Made by a program: the position numbers and the translations under genes. The notes under the pieces were generated by a model. That model did not search any database, had not been told where the DNA came from, and saw only the letters and a list, made by a program, of their open reading frames with translations. DNA of 64,000 bases from SIG603 sp964370775 (GTDB lineage: Bacteria; Bacillota; Clostridia; Oscillospirales; Acutalibacteraceae): assembly GCA_964370775.1 (NCBI GenBank), contig CAYJKT010000011.1:1-64000 (forward strand). The letters run 5' to 3'. Below are positions 1-7,155 of the stretch, in pieces (positions within the stretch are counted from its first letter, which is position 1; each line of letters starts with the position of its first letter).

Positions 1-119
1 TATTAAACTCGTTCATATCTCATTTCTTCTAAACTTTATTCAGTTTTCAGGGTATACAAAATAGCAATTTTACGTATGTAAACTTGCTTTTTAGTTTATA
101 TTCCTTTGAGTGCGAATAT

Positions 120-195
120 GCACCATTAGCTCAGTTGGTAGAGCACCTGACTCTTAATCAGGGTGTCCCGGGTTCGAATCCCTGATGGTGCACCA
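120..195 (+). tRNA. tRNA-Lys (CTT)
   Basis: A complete cloverleaf is visible. The acceptor stem GCACCAT pairs with ATGGTGC, the D arm is GCTCAGTTGGTAGAGC, the T loop is GGTTCGAATCC and CCA is encoded. The seven-base anticodon loop CTCTTAA gives anticodon CTT (lysine). It is the first of three closely spaced tRNA genes; no clear promoter is visible in the 119 bases upstream, so the cluster may begin outside the window. Confidence 0.97.
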
Positions 196-231
196 TTTTC
201 ATTAAAAGTTGAACTCTTAAAAAGTTAATTT

Positions 232-306
232 GGCTCGTTGGTCAAGCGGTTAAGACTCCGGCCTCTCACGCCGGCAACGGGGGTTCGATTCCCCCACGAG
301 TCACCA
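232..306 (+). tRNA. tRNA-Glu (CTC)
   Basis: The acceptor stem GGCTCGT pairs with ACGAGTC (one G-U pair). The anticodon stem CCGGC/GCCGG encloses loop CTCTCAC, anticodon CTC (glutamate). CCA is encoded. It lies 36 bases after tRNA-Lys and is probably co-transcribed with it. Confidence 0.96.
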
Positions 307-325
307 AAAAAATTCAGAAATACTA

Positions 326-354
326 TTGACAATCACTAATTTTAGTGATATAAT
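326..354 (+). promoter_or_regulatory. Promoter of tRNA-Asn
   Basis: A TTGACA box (326-331) and TATAAT box (349-354) are separated by exactly 17 bases, 22 bases before tRNA-Asn. The spacer holds a 7-bp inverted repeat ATCACTA/TAGTGAT, which could be an operator or chance. Confidence 0.85.
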
Positions 355-375
355 ATAAAAGCTGAATTTATATAT

Positions 376-451
376 TCCTCCTTAGCTCAGTCGGTAGAGC
401 ATGCGGCTGTTAACCGCAGGGTCGTTGGTTCAAGTCCAACAGGGGGAGCCA
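376..451 (+). tRNA. tRNA-Asn (GTT)
   Basis: The acceptor stem TCCTCCT pairs with AGGGGGA (one T-G wobble). The loop CTGTTAA gives anticodon GTT (asparagine). The T arm is GGTTCAAGTCC and CCA is encoded. It has its own consensus promoter and is followed by stem-loops. Confidence 0.97.
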
Positions 452-457
452 AATAGT

Positions 458-500
458 ACGATAACCGAACACATTTATTAAAATGTAGTTCGGTTTCGTT
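458..500 (+). terminator. Stem-loop after tRNA-Asn
   Basis: AACCGAAC (463-470) pairs with GTTCGGTT (488-495), with an inner ACATTT/AAATGT stem and outer ACGA/TCGT bases. The downstream T run is weak, so it may assist processing or termination rather than act alone. Confidence 0.5.
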
Positions 501-501
501 G

Positions 502-531
502 TACCTAGGGGTTATACTCTAGGTATTTTTT
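502..531 (+). terminator. Intrinsic terminator of the tRNA region
   Basis: TACCTAG (502-508) pairs with CTAGGTA (519-525) and is followed by six T residues. Confidence 0.75.
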
Positions 532-547
532 GATTTAATTTAAACAC

Positions 548-580
548 GCAAATTGCAATAGCAAGTTGCGAAGTTTTTTT
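548..580 (+). terminator. Second intrinsic terminator
   Basis: CGCAA and TTGC pair with GCAA and TTGCG around an AATA tetraloop, with one internal A-G mismatch, then seven T residues (574-580). Two terminators in series insulate the tRNA genes from the next operon. Confidence 0.7.
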
Positions 581-581
581 A

Positions 582-610
582 TTGTATTATTAACCAATAT
601 AATGTATAAT
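582..610 (+). promoter_or_regulatory. Promoter of the acyltransferase-msrA operon
   Basis: TTGTAT (582-587), a 17-base spacer and a perfect TATAAT (605-610) lie 38 bases before the ATG at 649. Confidence 0.7.
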
Positions 611-648
611 ATATATGTAAGCATTTTAAAATTTGTATGAGGAATCTT

Positions 649-1929
649 ATGGAAAAAAATAATAAATTAGATGTGGCTGCTAAGCTGTTTCCCGCCGTTA
701 CAACTAAACGTAATTCATCAGTGTTTAGAATTTCGGCAGTAATGAAAGAAAAGATTGATAGTCATTTTCTACAAATAGCCGTAAATATCATAAGGGAGCG
801 TTATTCTCTTTTCTTTGTTAGGATGAGGAGAGGCGTGTTTTGGAACTATTTTGAAAATAATCACAGCCATCTATTAGTAGAAAAGGAGAGTGATTCGCCT
901 TGTGAAACAATTCTTTCTTTTGAGAATAGAGGCTACTTAATAAAGGTGTTATACTTTAATAATAGAATTTCTGTTGAAGCTTTTCACTCGATTACAGATG
1001 GAAGTGGAGTTGTTGAGTTTTTAAATTCTTTGATATATTATTACATCTGTTCTAAATTTGGCACGATTGATCATCAAGGAAAGGTTTTGCTTTTTAACGA
1101 AAAAAAAATCAACAACGAAGACAGTTTTAAAAAGCATTTTGCCGATGCTAAGAAAGATAAGAAAACAAATCGTTTAAAAGAGGCTAATTCTTTTAGAATT
1201 AAAGGAAAACGATATAAATATAAGGGCAACAGTGTAGTAAGCGGAATAATTTCTGTAGCAGAGCTTAAGAGCATGTCTAAAAAACATTCTTGTAGTATAA
1301 CAGCTTTTCTTTTAGCTGTAATGATAAAGGCAATTTTCGATGAAAAGCAGAGTAAACTTAAAAACAATAAACCTATTGTGATTGCTGTGCCTGTTAATCT
1401 TAGAAAAATGTTTAGCTCTAGCACACTAAAGAATTTTTTTGGTGTTGTAAATGTAGGATACAAAATGACAGCTAATACAGACTTTGCAGAACTAATTAAG
1501 TCTGTTACAGATCAGCTTAAACTAACGTCAGACATGAATTACCTTGAGAGTGTATCAGCTAAAAATGTTAAGATATCTGAAAATGTTTTTTCAGTATTTA
1601 CTCCGTTAGTTTTTAAGAATGTGTTTATGCCAATTGGTTTTGAGTTTATGGGCGAGATTAAAAAGAGTATTTCAATGTCAAATATTGGCCGTATAGACAT
1701 GGCTGACGAAATGAAAACATATGTAGAATATATTGAACTTCTCACTTATCCAACTGTTAAAAGTCCTATTAACTGTGGAATTTGTTCATTTGAAGATAAA
1801 TTATGTATTACTTTTACAAGGGCTATCAAAGATGTAGAAGTAATTAGAAGTTTTTTTACTTCAATTTCAAAAGAAATAGAAGTTAGTGTATATTCTAATG
1901 ATTGGGGTGAAAGACGTGAAAAAATGTGA
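649..1929 (+). CDS. Condensation/alcohol acetyltransferase-like protein
   Basis: A 426-residue protein of the CoA-dependent acyltransferase (condensation) fold. The diagnostic sequence is HSITDGSG near residues 113-120, matching the HxxxDG catalytic motif of alcohol acetyltransferases and condensation enzymes. No membrane segment or signal peptide is seen. The start at 649 is chosen over the in-frame ATG at 637 because a GAGG box sits six bases before it. The substrate is unknown. The stop overlaps the next gene by 14 bases, so the two are translationally coupled, and this neighbour is a zinc-ribbon membrane protein. I infer transfer of an acyl group to a small alcohol or amine, perhaps at the membrane. 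Family fold is fairly sure, reaction is not. Confidence 0.75.
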   Translation: MEKNNKLDVAAKLFPAVTTKRNSSVFRISAVMKEKIDSHFLQIAVNIIRERYSLFFVRMRRGVFWNYFENNHSHLLVEKESDSPCETILSFENRGYLIKVLYFNNRISVEAFHSITDGSGVVEFLNSLIYYYICSKFGTIDHQGKVLLFNEKKINNEDSFKKHFADAKKDKKTNRLKEANSFRIKGKRYKYKGNSVVSGIISVAELKSMSKKHSCSITAFLLAVMIKAIFDEKQSKLKNNKPIVIAVPVNLRKMFSSSTLKNFFGVVNVGYKMTANTDFAELIKSVTDQLKLTSDMNYLESVSAKNVKISENVFSVFTPLVFKNVFMPIGFEFMGEIKKSISMSNIGRIDMADEMKTYVEYIELLTYPTVKSPINCGICSFEDKLCITFTRAIKDVEVIRSFFTSISKEIEVSVYSNDWGERREKM

Positions 1930-2581
1930 TAATTGTAATGTTAATGTTTTTGAAAGTGAGAGTTCATGCCCACTTTGCCATAAAAAACTTGGGTTACCTG
2001 AGAGCACTATAGTAGAGTACCCAAAGTATTATAATATTCTTAAAGAGAAAAGCCCTTTGCGTAACCTACCGCTGTTCATTAGTTTGTTAATTATTTTGGT
2101 TTGCGTGTTTATCAATTTGTTTACTTACAGCGATGGCGAAACAATTTGGTCGATTATTGTTTCGGTTTCGTCTGTTTATTCTTTTGTTATGTATTATGTT
2201 ATCACAAAGAATATGAGGTTAGGCAGAAAAATAATCTATAGCTATATTGCCACTTCAGTTCTATCTATAACTATCGATTTTACAAGCGGTATGCATTTTT
2301 GGGCAACTGATTATGTGTTTCCTTTTTTAACTGTGGCTACTGTGCTTTATCTTTGTGCTTTAGCATTGCGAAACAAAAGGATGTTTTCTGAATATTTTGG
2401 ATTCATAATGACAGTTACATTAGTAAGCTTTAGTTCAATAATTATCAACTTTTTGGGTTTGAACAACACAAGATGGGGGCCTTTTGTTTCCATTTTAACA
2501 AGTGTTATAGTGGCACTAGGATTATACCTAATAGCGGATAAAAAATTAAAAGACGAGATGAAAAAAAGGTTTCATAGATGA
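1916..2581 (+). CDS. Zinc-ribbon multi-pass membrane protein (DUF6320-like)
   Basis: A 221-residue protein with an N-terminal zinc ribbon (CDNCNVN then CPLCHKK: two CxxC pairs) followed by about six hydrophobic helices from residue 50 to 215. The GTG start at 1916 is preferred over the upstream ATG at 1886 because GGGGTG lies just before it and the zinc ribbon then begins at once. It overlaps the preceding acyltransferase gene and is followed 11 bases later by msrA. I recall this pairing with a condensation-fold acyltransferase from other Firmicutes, where the protein is called DUF6320; its function is unknown. Confidence 0.7.
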   Translation: MKKCDNCNVNVFESESSCPLCHKKLGLPESTIVEYPKYYNILKEKSPLRNLPLFISLLIILVCVFINLFTYSDGETIWSIIVSVSSVYSFVMYYVITKNMRLGRKIIYSYIATSVLSITIDFTSGMHFWATDYVFPFLTVATVLYLCALALRNKRMFSEYFGFIMTVTLVSFSSIIINFLGLNNTRWGPFVSILTSVIVALGLYLIADKKLKDEMKKRFHR

Positions 2582-2592
2582 GGTGTTAAAGC

Positions 2593-3066
2593 ATGGAGAC
2601 AATTTATTTTGCGGGTGGTTGTTTATGGGGCGTTCAAGCCTTTGTGAAGACACTTAAAGGGGTCACAGAAACTCAAGCAGGCAGAGCCAATGGAAGCACT
2701 AATACTATAGATAGCGAATATGATGGCTATGCAGAATGTGTTAAAACAGTGTTTGACCCAGAGTTAGTAACAGTTAAAGAGCTTGTGGAATTTTTCTTTG
2801 AGATAATTGACCCATACAGCGTTAATAAACAAGGGGAAGACACAGGTTTAAAGTATAGGACAGGTGTATACAGCGAGGAAATAAGTCACTTGAATGAAGC
2901 AAAAAAGTTTATTGAAGAACATGCTAACAGTGAGAAAATTGCAGTAGAGGTATTGCCTTTGACTAACTATGTAAAAAGTGCTGATATTCATCAAGATAGA
3001 CTTGATAAATTCCCAAATGACTACTGTCATATACCAAAAATAATATTAAATAAATATAAAAACTAG
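2593..3066 (+). CDS. msrA: Peptide-methionine (S)-S-oxide reductase
   Basis: MsrA repairs oxidised methionine, reducing the S-epimer of methionine sulfoxide in the cytoplasm. The 157-residue length fits the family. The catalytic Cys10 is in GGCLWG, where most MsrA proteins have GGCFWG, so the aromatic residue of the substrate pocket is replaced by leucine. The family motif after it (DPYSVNKQGEDTGLKYRTG) is intact and contains the usual GxQYRS-like segment as GLKYRTG. A GAGG box precedes ATG. It is the last gene of a three-gene operon. Confidence 0.9.
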   Translation: METIYFAGGCLWGVQAFVKTLKGVTETQAGRANGSTNTIDSEYDGYAECVKTVFDPELVTVKELVEFFFEIIDPYSVNKQGEDTGLKYRTGVYSEEISHLNEAKKFIEEHANSEKIAVEVLPLTNYVKSADIHQDRLDKFPNDYCHIPKIILNKYKN

Positions 3067-3164
3067 CGAAATAATTCACTAGTAGAGTTTAAAATAGATT
3101 TATTCTTTGACAAGATTAATTTCTTATGATATATTTTTAGTAAGGGATTACAATTCGGTTTAGG

Positions 3165-3233
3165 CGGTTGCCCTCTATCCCTAGAGGGTATTTCTTTAAT
3201 AAATGTACCCTCAATCTTTTAAAGAAAGAGGGT
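3165..3233 (+). promoter_or_regulatory. Structured leader of the toxin mRNA, sequestering its ribosome site
   Basis: Three features stand out. CGGTTGCCC (3165-3173) is perfectly complementary to GGGCAACCG (3380-3388) beyond the gene, allowing a long-range 5'-3' clamp. CCCTCTA/TAGAGGG forms a local hairpin (about 3171-3188). ACCCTC (3207-3212) pairs with GAGGGT (3228-3233), the ribosome binding site of the toxin, with TCTTT/AAAGA closing the stem. Such clamps and hidden ribosome sites are typical of type I toxin messages. Confidence 0.6.
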
Positions 3234-3240
3234 GATGTGT

Positions 3241-3330
3241 ATGAGTGATTTTGAATTAATTCAAACGGTTTTAATGATACTTGGTATTTATACTACAATC
3301 ATTATAGCATACATAGATAAAAAGAAATAA
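3241..3330 (+). CDS. Putative holin-like type I toxin, 29 residues
   Basis: The open reading frame is too short for ordinary gene callers. It starts MSDFELIQTVLMILGIY, has one hydrophobic helix (about residues 6-23) and ends in a charged IDKKK tail. This layout (short polar N-terminus with an EAIQ-like segment, one helix, lysine-rich end) matches the Firmicutes putative holin-like toxin family, small membrane peptides of type I toxin-antitoxin loci. The ribosome site GAGGG is in a hairpin, and a strong stem-loop follows the stop directly. The antisense antitoxin RNA is inferred, not seen. Confidence 0.72.
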   Translation: MSDFELIQTVLMILGIYTTIIIAYIDKKK

Positions 3331-3357
3331 CCGCCCACGTGTCTAAGGCGGCGGTTA
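3330..3357 (+). terminator. Stem-loop directly after the toxin gene
   Basis: AACCGCC pairs with GGCGGTT around a ten-base loop, overlapping the stop codon; a short AAATTTCTT tract follows. This placement is usual for holin-like toxin loci. A second stem (GGCA-ACCG / CGGT-TGCC, 3381-3404) lies further on and could end an antisense RNA. Confidence 0.6.
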
Positions 3358-3489
3358 AATTTCTTAACTTGTTGTTTTAGGGCAACCGTAAAATCGGTAA
3401 TGCCTTACATTTATATTATATGATTTTAATTCTAAAAAGTCAACACATAATGAAAATTCTTGTATGGATAAAATAAATTTGTTAAATTA

Positions 3490-3695
3490 TTGTAGGGGAG
3501 GTCTCCGTGCAGACGTGTTGATTAGAGAAATTTAGCAATGTAGGGGACGGGTTTTCCGTCCCGAAAACTGTCGGTTATTGCTAAATTTCCACGGGACGGA
3601 AAACCCGTCCCCTACATTAATTTGTGCGTTTTAACAAATTAATTTTTTACCCAAAATCCTAATCAACACGTCTGCCCGGAGACCCTCCCCTACAA
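3490..3695. repeat. Nested palindromic composite element, copy 1
   Basis: The outer arms begin TTGTAGGGGAGG and end CCTCCCCTACAA, each joined to CAGACGTG or its complement. Inside lies a 78-bp element (3539-3616) with arms TGTAGGGGACGGGTTTTCCG and their inverse. Each inner arm is itself a palindrome around TTTT. The linker TTAATTTGTGCGTTTTAAC lies on the right only. No coding sequence is present. Confidence 0.85.
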
Positions 3696-3802
3696 TTAAG
3701 CATTAAGATTGATTATGTTTTATAGATTTTGTCTGATTAGTCTGTGTGTTTTGATGAAACAGTGTTTTTTATTTAGGTTTTTTTACATGCTGAAAACTCC
3801 TC

Positions 3803-4621
3803 TTATTTAATATTGAAAACTTTTCTCATAACATTGTCCATTGCTTTAGCAGGTAAAATGTTGCTCATCATAATTGCCATTTTGCAGTCAGTTCCTACTG
3901 TGTATCTAGCCTTAGGATTATTAGAGTTGCTAGCCTTTAAAATGGCTTTAACCACTTTTTCAGGGCCCGGTGCGCCGTCATAATTCTTTGAAAAAGCTTC
4001 TATAAAGTTAGATACATTAGTCTTGTATTCTTTTGGATGTTCAACAGTTTGCATTTGTTTTAATGCAACATCTAAAAACTCTGTTTGCATGGCTCCTGGC
4101 TCTATTAAAGAAACTTTAATTCCAAAGCCTTTTACCTCTGCTCTTAGGGCGTCACTTAAAGCCTCGATAGCATGTTTTGACGCTCCATACCAACCGATCA
4201 TAGGTGAACCTGCCCTACCAACAACAGACGACATATTTATAATTGTACCGCTTTTTTTGCTTCTCATATGTGGCAATACAGCCTTAGAAACTCTTGCAAG
4301 ACCAAACACATTAACGTCAAATTGTCTTTGAGCTTCTTCTAAAGTAACAGCCTCAACCATACCATACCCGCCGTATCCAGCGTTATTTACTAGCACATCT
4401 ATTCTGCCTTCGTTTCTAATTATTTCTGCAACTATTCGCTTTACATCTTCATCTATTGTTACATCCATTTTATATATTTTTGCTCCAAGCTTTTCTAGTT
4501 CACGCATTTTTTCAAGCCTTCTAGCGCCTGCATATACCGTATGTCCTTGCTTTAACAACTCTTTAACTGCTAGATATCCAAACCCAGCGCTTGCCCCTGT
4601 GATAAGTACTACTTTACTCAT
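3803..4621 (-). CDS. Short-chain dehydrogenase/reductase
   Basis: A 272-residue classical SDR oxidoreductase. The nucleotide-binding motif TGASAGFG is near residue 8, NNAGYGG near residue 80 and the catalytic Ser (MSSVVG) with YGASK near residues 130-157. The substrate cannot be told; a Gly-rich Rossmann core with an arginine pair after the second strand (GARRLEKM) suggests NADP preference. It is transcribed divergently from a TetR regulator across a 150-base region with overlapping promoters, so regulation by that protein is likely. Confidence 0.88.
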   Translation of the reverse strand: MSKVVLITGASAGFGYLAVKELLKQGHTVYAGARRLEKMRELEKLGAKIYKMDVTIDEDVKRIVAEIIRNEGRIDVLVNNAGYGGYGMVEAVTLEEAQRQFDVNVFGLARVSKAVLPHMRSKKSGTIINMSSVVGRAGSPMIGWYGASKHAIEALSDALRAEVKGFGIKVSLIEPGAMQTEFLDVALKQMQTVEHPKEYKTNVSNFIEAFSKNYDGAPGPEKVVKAILKASNSNNPKARYTVGTDCKMAIMMSNILPAKAMDNVMRKVFNIK

Positions 4622-4664
4622 AACAATAACTCCTTTAATAATTTACATCTTGTATATTATTTGT

Positions 4665-4693
4665 ATCATACCACATAATTTACACACTGTCAA
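4665..4693 (-). promoter_or_regulatory. Promoter of the SDR gene
   Basis: On the minus strand TTGACA (4688-4693) and TATGAT (4665-4670) are 17 bases apart. The spacer and flanks carry the repeated word ATAATTTACA, also found near 4638 and in a variant near 4708, a candidate operator half for the divergent TetR protein. Confidence 0.75.
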
Positions 4694-4711
4694 GTATTTT
4701 TTGAAAAATTA

Positions 4712-4740
4712 TTTACAAACTGAATTTTATATGATATAAT
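4712..4740 (+). promoter_or_regulatory. Promoter of the TetR-family gene
   Basis: TTTACA (4712-4717), 17 bases, then TATAAT (4735-4740). It stands 18 bases from the divergent SDR promoter, so one bound repressor could cover both. Confidence 0.8.
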
Positions 4741-4771
4741 ACAGTTATGAATACAGTGGAGGTTCAATATT

Positions 4772-5410
4772 ATGGAATTTAAGCGTGCCAGAAGTGAAGA
4801 ACAATTTAAGGCAAGAGAAGCAGATATAATCAATTGTGCAACAGATATATATGAGGAATTAGGTTTTGAGGGAGTAACTTTTAGTAAAATATCCGAAAAA
4901 ACTAATTTCACAAGGCCTACTATATACTCATATTTTAAGACAAAAGAAGAAATAATGCTAAAACTCACAGCGATGTATCTTAAAAAATTTGTGTTATGTT
5001 TTGAGCAAAAATTTAGCAGTGATGAGACTAAAACGAATGAGTTTGTAGCAAAAGTTTTATGTGAAAGTTTTTCAGAGGTAGAAGAATTTATTCATTTATA
5101 TACTGTTTTATTTTCGTTAATAGAAAAAAACGTCTCGGTAACGGCACTAGCAAATTTCAAAAAAGAAGTATTTTCATATCAAGTAACTTTAGCGAATTTG
5201 CTAAAATCTGTTTATACCAATGCAAAAGATGAAGACATTAATAATTTTTTGATAGGAAGTCTATGTTTTGCTAGTGGACTTTGTCCTATGACAAAAGAGA
5301 GTGAAATACAAAAGCAAGCAATTGAATTATCAGGAACTGGATATGTAACACCAGATTTTGAGAAATTATTTAAACAAACTATTTTGATTTATTTAGAAAA
5401 ATTAACTTAA
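4772..5410 (+). CDS. TetR/AcrR family transcriptional regulator
   Basis: A 212-residue regulator. Residues 15-60 form the TetR DNA-binding domain, with the recognition helix region FSKISEKTNFTRPTIYSYFK followed by TKEEIML. The rest is an all-helical ligand domain of unknown specificity. Divergent placement next to the SDR gene suggests local control of that enzyme and of itself. Confidence 0.9.
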   Translation: MEFKRARSEEQFKAREADIINCATDIYEELGFEGVTFSKISEKTNFTRPTIYSYFKTKEEIMLKLTAMYLKKFVLCFEQKFSSDETKTNEFVAKVLCESFSEVEEFIHLYTVLFSLIEKNVSVTALANFKKEVFSYQVTLANLLKSVYTNAKDEDINNFLIGSLCFASGLCPMTKESEIQKQAIELSGTGYVTPDFEKLFKQTILIYLEKLT

Positions 5411-5455
5411 AAAATAGGATGTCATTAAGAACGTGTTTTTAAACAAATTCAACCA

Positions 5456-5536
5456 TGTAGGGGCGACCCTGTGTGGTCGCCCGCAGGTTTAGAAATATTC
5501 CTAGTTTTCAGGCGAACACACAGGGTCACCCCTACA
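5456..5536. repeat. Palindromic element, GGCGACC arm type
   Basis: An 81-bp simple element. The left arm TGTAGGGGCGACCCTGTGTG folds on itself (GGGCGACC/GGTCGCCC) and the right arm is its inverse ending CCCCTACA. ATTAAGAAC and GTTCTTAAT flank the copy at distance as an outer inverted repeat. The right flank TTTGCGCGTTTTGACGAA matches the linker of other copies. Confidence 0.8.
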
Positions 5537-5582
5537 ATAATTTGCGCGTTTTGACGAAATATTGTTCTTAATATATTAATAG

Positions 5583-5615
5583 GATGTCACTTATTGTGGT
5601 GACATCTCATTTTAT
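5583..5615. terminator. Terminator between convergent tetR and phosphoesterase genes
   Basis: GATGTCAC (5583-5590) pairs perfectly with GTGACATC (5599-5606), followed on the plus strand by TCATTTTATTT. It serves the converging genes, most clearly the plus-strand one. Confidence 0.6.
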
Positions 5616-5624
5616 TTACTAAAA

Positions 5625-6314
5625 CTACTTCATATCAGCAGTACGGATAATATCTGCAAATGCGTTAGGCAGTTCTGAATTTTCAATTTCTTTTGCTAAT
5701 TTTTCATAATCATACTCAACTCGTTCAAACGCTACTTTAATATTGTCTGAGAAGACCTCAACTATAACATAACAAGCCCTTGTGTCATTGTCTTTAGGTC
5801 TGCCAACACTGCCGGCGTTAATAAATAATTTGCCAGCGATAAATTTTGAATAGGGAAGATGAGTATGTCCCATAACTATAACATTTTCTTTTAAATTATT
5901 AGCTATATCAATTTGCTTTTGTTCGTCTGCTTCAAAACAATAGTCGCTTATAGAAACAGGGCTTCCGTGAGTTAGCAAAAAACTTTTGCCACAAAATTCA
6001 ATACTTAAACTCTCTTTAAAAGTGTTTATAAATGCCTTGTTTTTGCCAGATAATTTAGTCATTGTCCATTTTACAGGCAGATCGGCTTCTTCTATTTTGC
6101 TAGTAAGCATTTTATTGTCTACATTCCCTAAAACAGACGGAATATTTTTATCTTTAATTATCTCTAAAACTTCATTTGGTCTTGTTCCATAACCTACAGA
6201 ATCGCCTATACAATAAATTTTATCAATATTTTTATTTTCTATACTCTCTAAAACTTTTTGTAAGGCATAGACATTTCCGTGAATGTCTGAAATAAATGCA
6301 ATTTTATTATTCAT
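5625..6314 (-). CDS. Calcineurin-like metallophosphoesterase
   Basis: A 229-residue cytoplasmic enzyme of the YfcE/MJ0936 phosphodiesterase type. The metal-binding motifs are present in order: SDIHGN (residue 9 on), GDSVGYG (about 37), GNVDNK (about 64), THGSP (about 116) and GHTHLP (about 149), then NAGSVGRPKD. It probably hydrolyses a phosphodiester; the natural substrate is not shown. It is a single gene with RBS AAAGGA. Confidence 0.85.
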   Translation of the reverse strand: MNNKIAFISDIHGNVYALQKVLESIENKNIDKIYCIGDSVGYGTRPNEVLEIIKDKNIPSVLGNVDNKMLTSKIEEADLPVKWTMTKLSGKNKAFINTFKESLSIEFCGKSFLLTHGSPVSISDYCFEADEQKQIDIANNLKENVIVMGHTHLPYSKFIAGKLFINAGSVGRPKDNDTRACYVIVEVFSDNIKVAFERVEYDYEKLAKEIENSELPNAFADIIRTADMK

Positions 6315-6471
6315 AGACGTTCCTTTCTTTCTTGTCGCTAAATTTATTATGACTATATATTGATACTTTTATTATAACAAAAAATATCAAAATTTCAATT
6401 GTAAAAAACTAAAAGTGTCACCTATCATTGACACCCCTACAAAATATTGTTTATGTTAAGTGAAATAAAAC

Positions 6472-6500
6472 TTGACAAAAAAAATAGATTGTGATAAAAT
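6472..6500 (+). promoter_or_regulatory. Promoter of tRNA-Leu
   Basis: TTGACA (6472-6477), 17 bases, then TAAAAT (6495-6500), 26 bases before the tRNA. Confidence 0.8.
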
Positions 6501-6525
6501 AATAAAACTGATTTATCAGTCTTAT

Positions 6526-6609
6526 GCGGCAGTGCTGGAATAGGCAGACAGGCACGTTTGAGGGGCGTGTGTCTTCGACGTATGGGTTCAAGTCCCATTT
6601 GCCGCACCA
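6526..6609 (+). tRNA. tRNA-Leu (GAG)
   Basis: A class II tRNA with a long variable arm. The acceptor stem GCGGCAG pairs with TTGCCGC, the anticodon stem CACGT/GCGTG encloses TTGAGGG (anticodon GAG, leucine), the T loop is GGTTCAAGTCC and CCA is encoded. Confidence 0.96.
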
Positions 6610-6945
6610 GTCGAGAAGACTCGACACACATTTCGCTCCAAGTTTTAGCTAGGGGCGAATTTTTTTGCCCGAAATAAAGCAAGAGCTAAATTGCGGATAA
6701 TTAGTCGAGAAGGCTCGACACCCGTATCACTCTAAGTTTTGCTAGGAGTAAATTTTTTGCCCGAAATAAAGCAAGAGCTAAATTGCGGATAATTAGTCGA
6801 GAAGACTCGACACCCGTATCGCTCCAAGTTTTAGCTAGGGGCGAATTTTTTTGCCCGAAATAAAGCAAGAGCTAAATTGCGGATAATTAGTCGAGAAGGC
6901 TCGACACCCGTATCACTCCAAGTTTTGCTAGGAGTAAATTTTATG
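6609..6945 (+). repeat. Alternating tandem repeat of 92-94 bp behind tRNA-Leu
   Basis: Four units start at 6611, 6705, 6797 and 6891; the last is cut short. Units 1 and 3 (form A) carry AGACTCGA and GGGGCGAATTTTTTT, units 2 and 4 (form B) carry AGGCTCGA and AGGAGTAAATTTT, so the array reads ABAB. Each unit begins with a GTCGAG...CTCGAC hairpin and contains GGGC...GCCC with a T run (form A), inside a wider AGCT pairing. No ORF. Confidence 0.9.
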
Positions 6946-7108
6946 TAGACATGCCTCTTAGGATTAGTGATGTAGGGAACGGTCTTGACCGTTCCGATGA
7001 AATTTAGCTAAAACTCCGAGTTTTCGGAACGGTCAAGACCGTTCCCTACATTAATTTGTGCGTTTAAACGAGTTTATTTATATCCAAAATCTTAATAAAC
7101 ATGTCTAA
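6944..7108. repeat. Composite palindromic element, GAACGGTC arm type
   Basis: The inner 80-bp element (6971-7050) has arms TGTAGGGAACGGTCTTGACC and the inverse. Each arm holds the palindrome AACGGTC/GACCGTT. The outer arms are decayed: TAGACATGCCTCTTAGGATT at left and AATCTTAATAAACATGTCTA at right. Confidence 0.8.
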
Positions 7109-7155
7109 GTCTGGATATTATCCACCCCAATATTATAATTTAAAGGAAAGAAAAA

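Noticed and set aside
3490..3695. Palindromic elements as simple intrinsic terminators
   Set aside because: They lack consistent T runs, occur in pairs of nested arms and also lie inside operons; separate terminators are found next to several of them.
6437..6682. Open frame of 81 codons on the minus strand
   Set aside because: It is the antisense of tRNA-Leu and its trailer; such frames are frequent false calls.
6609..6945. Possible CRISPR array
   Set aside because: The units are 92-94 bp with no alternating unique spacers and differ only by two forms; it is a plain tandem repeat.
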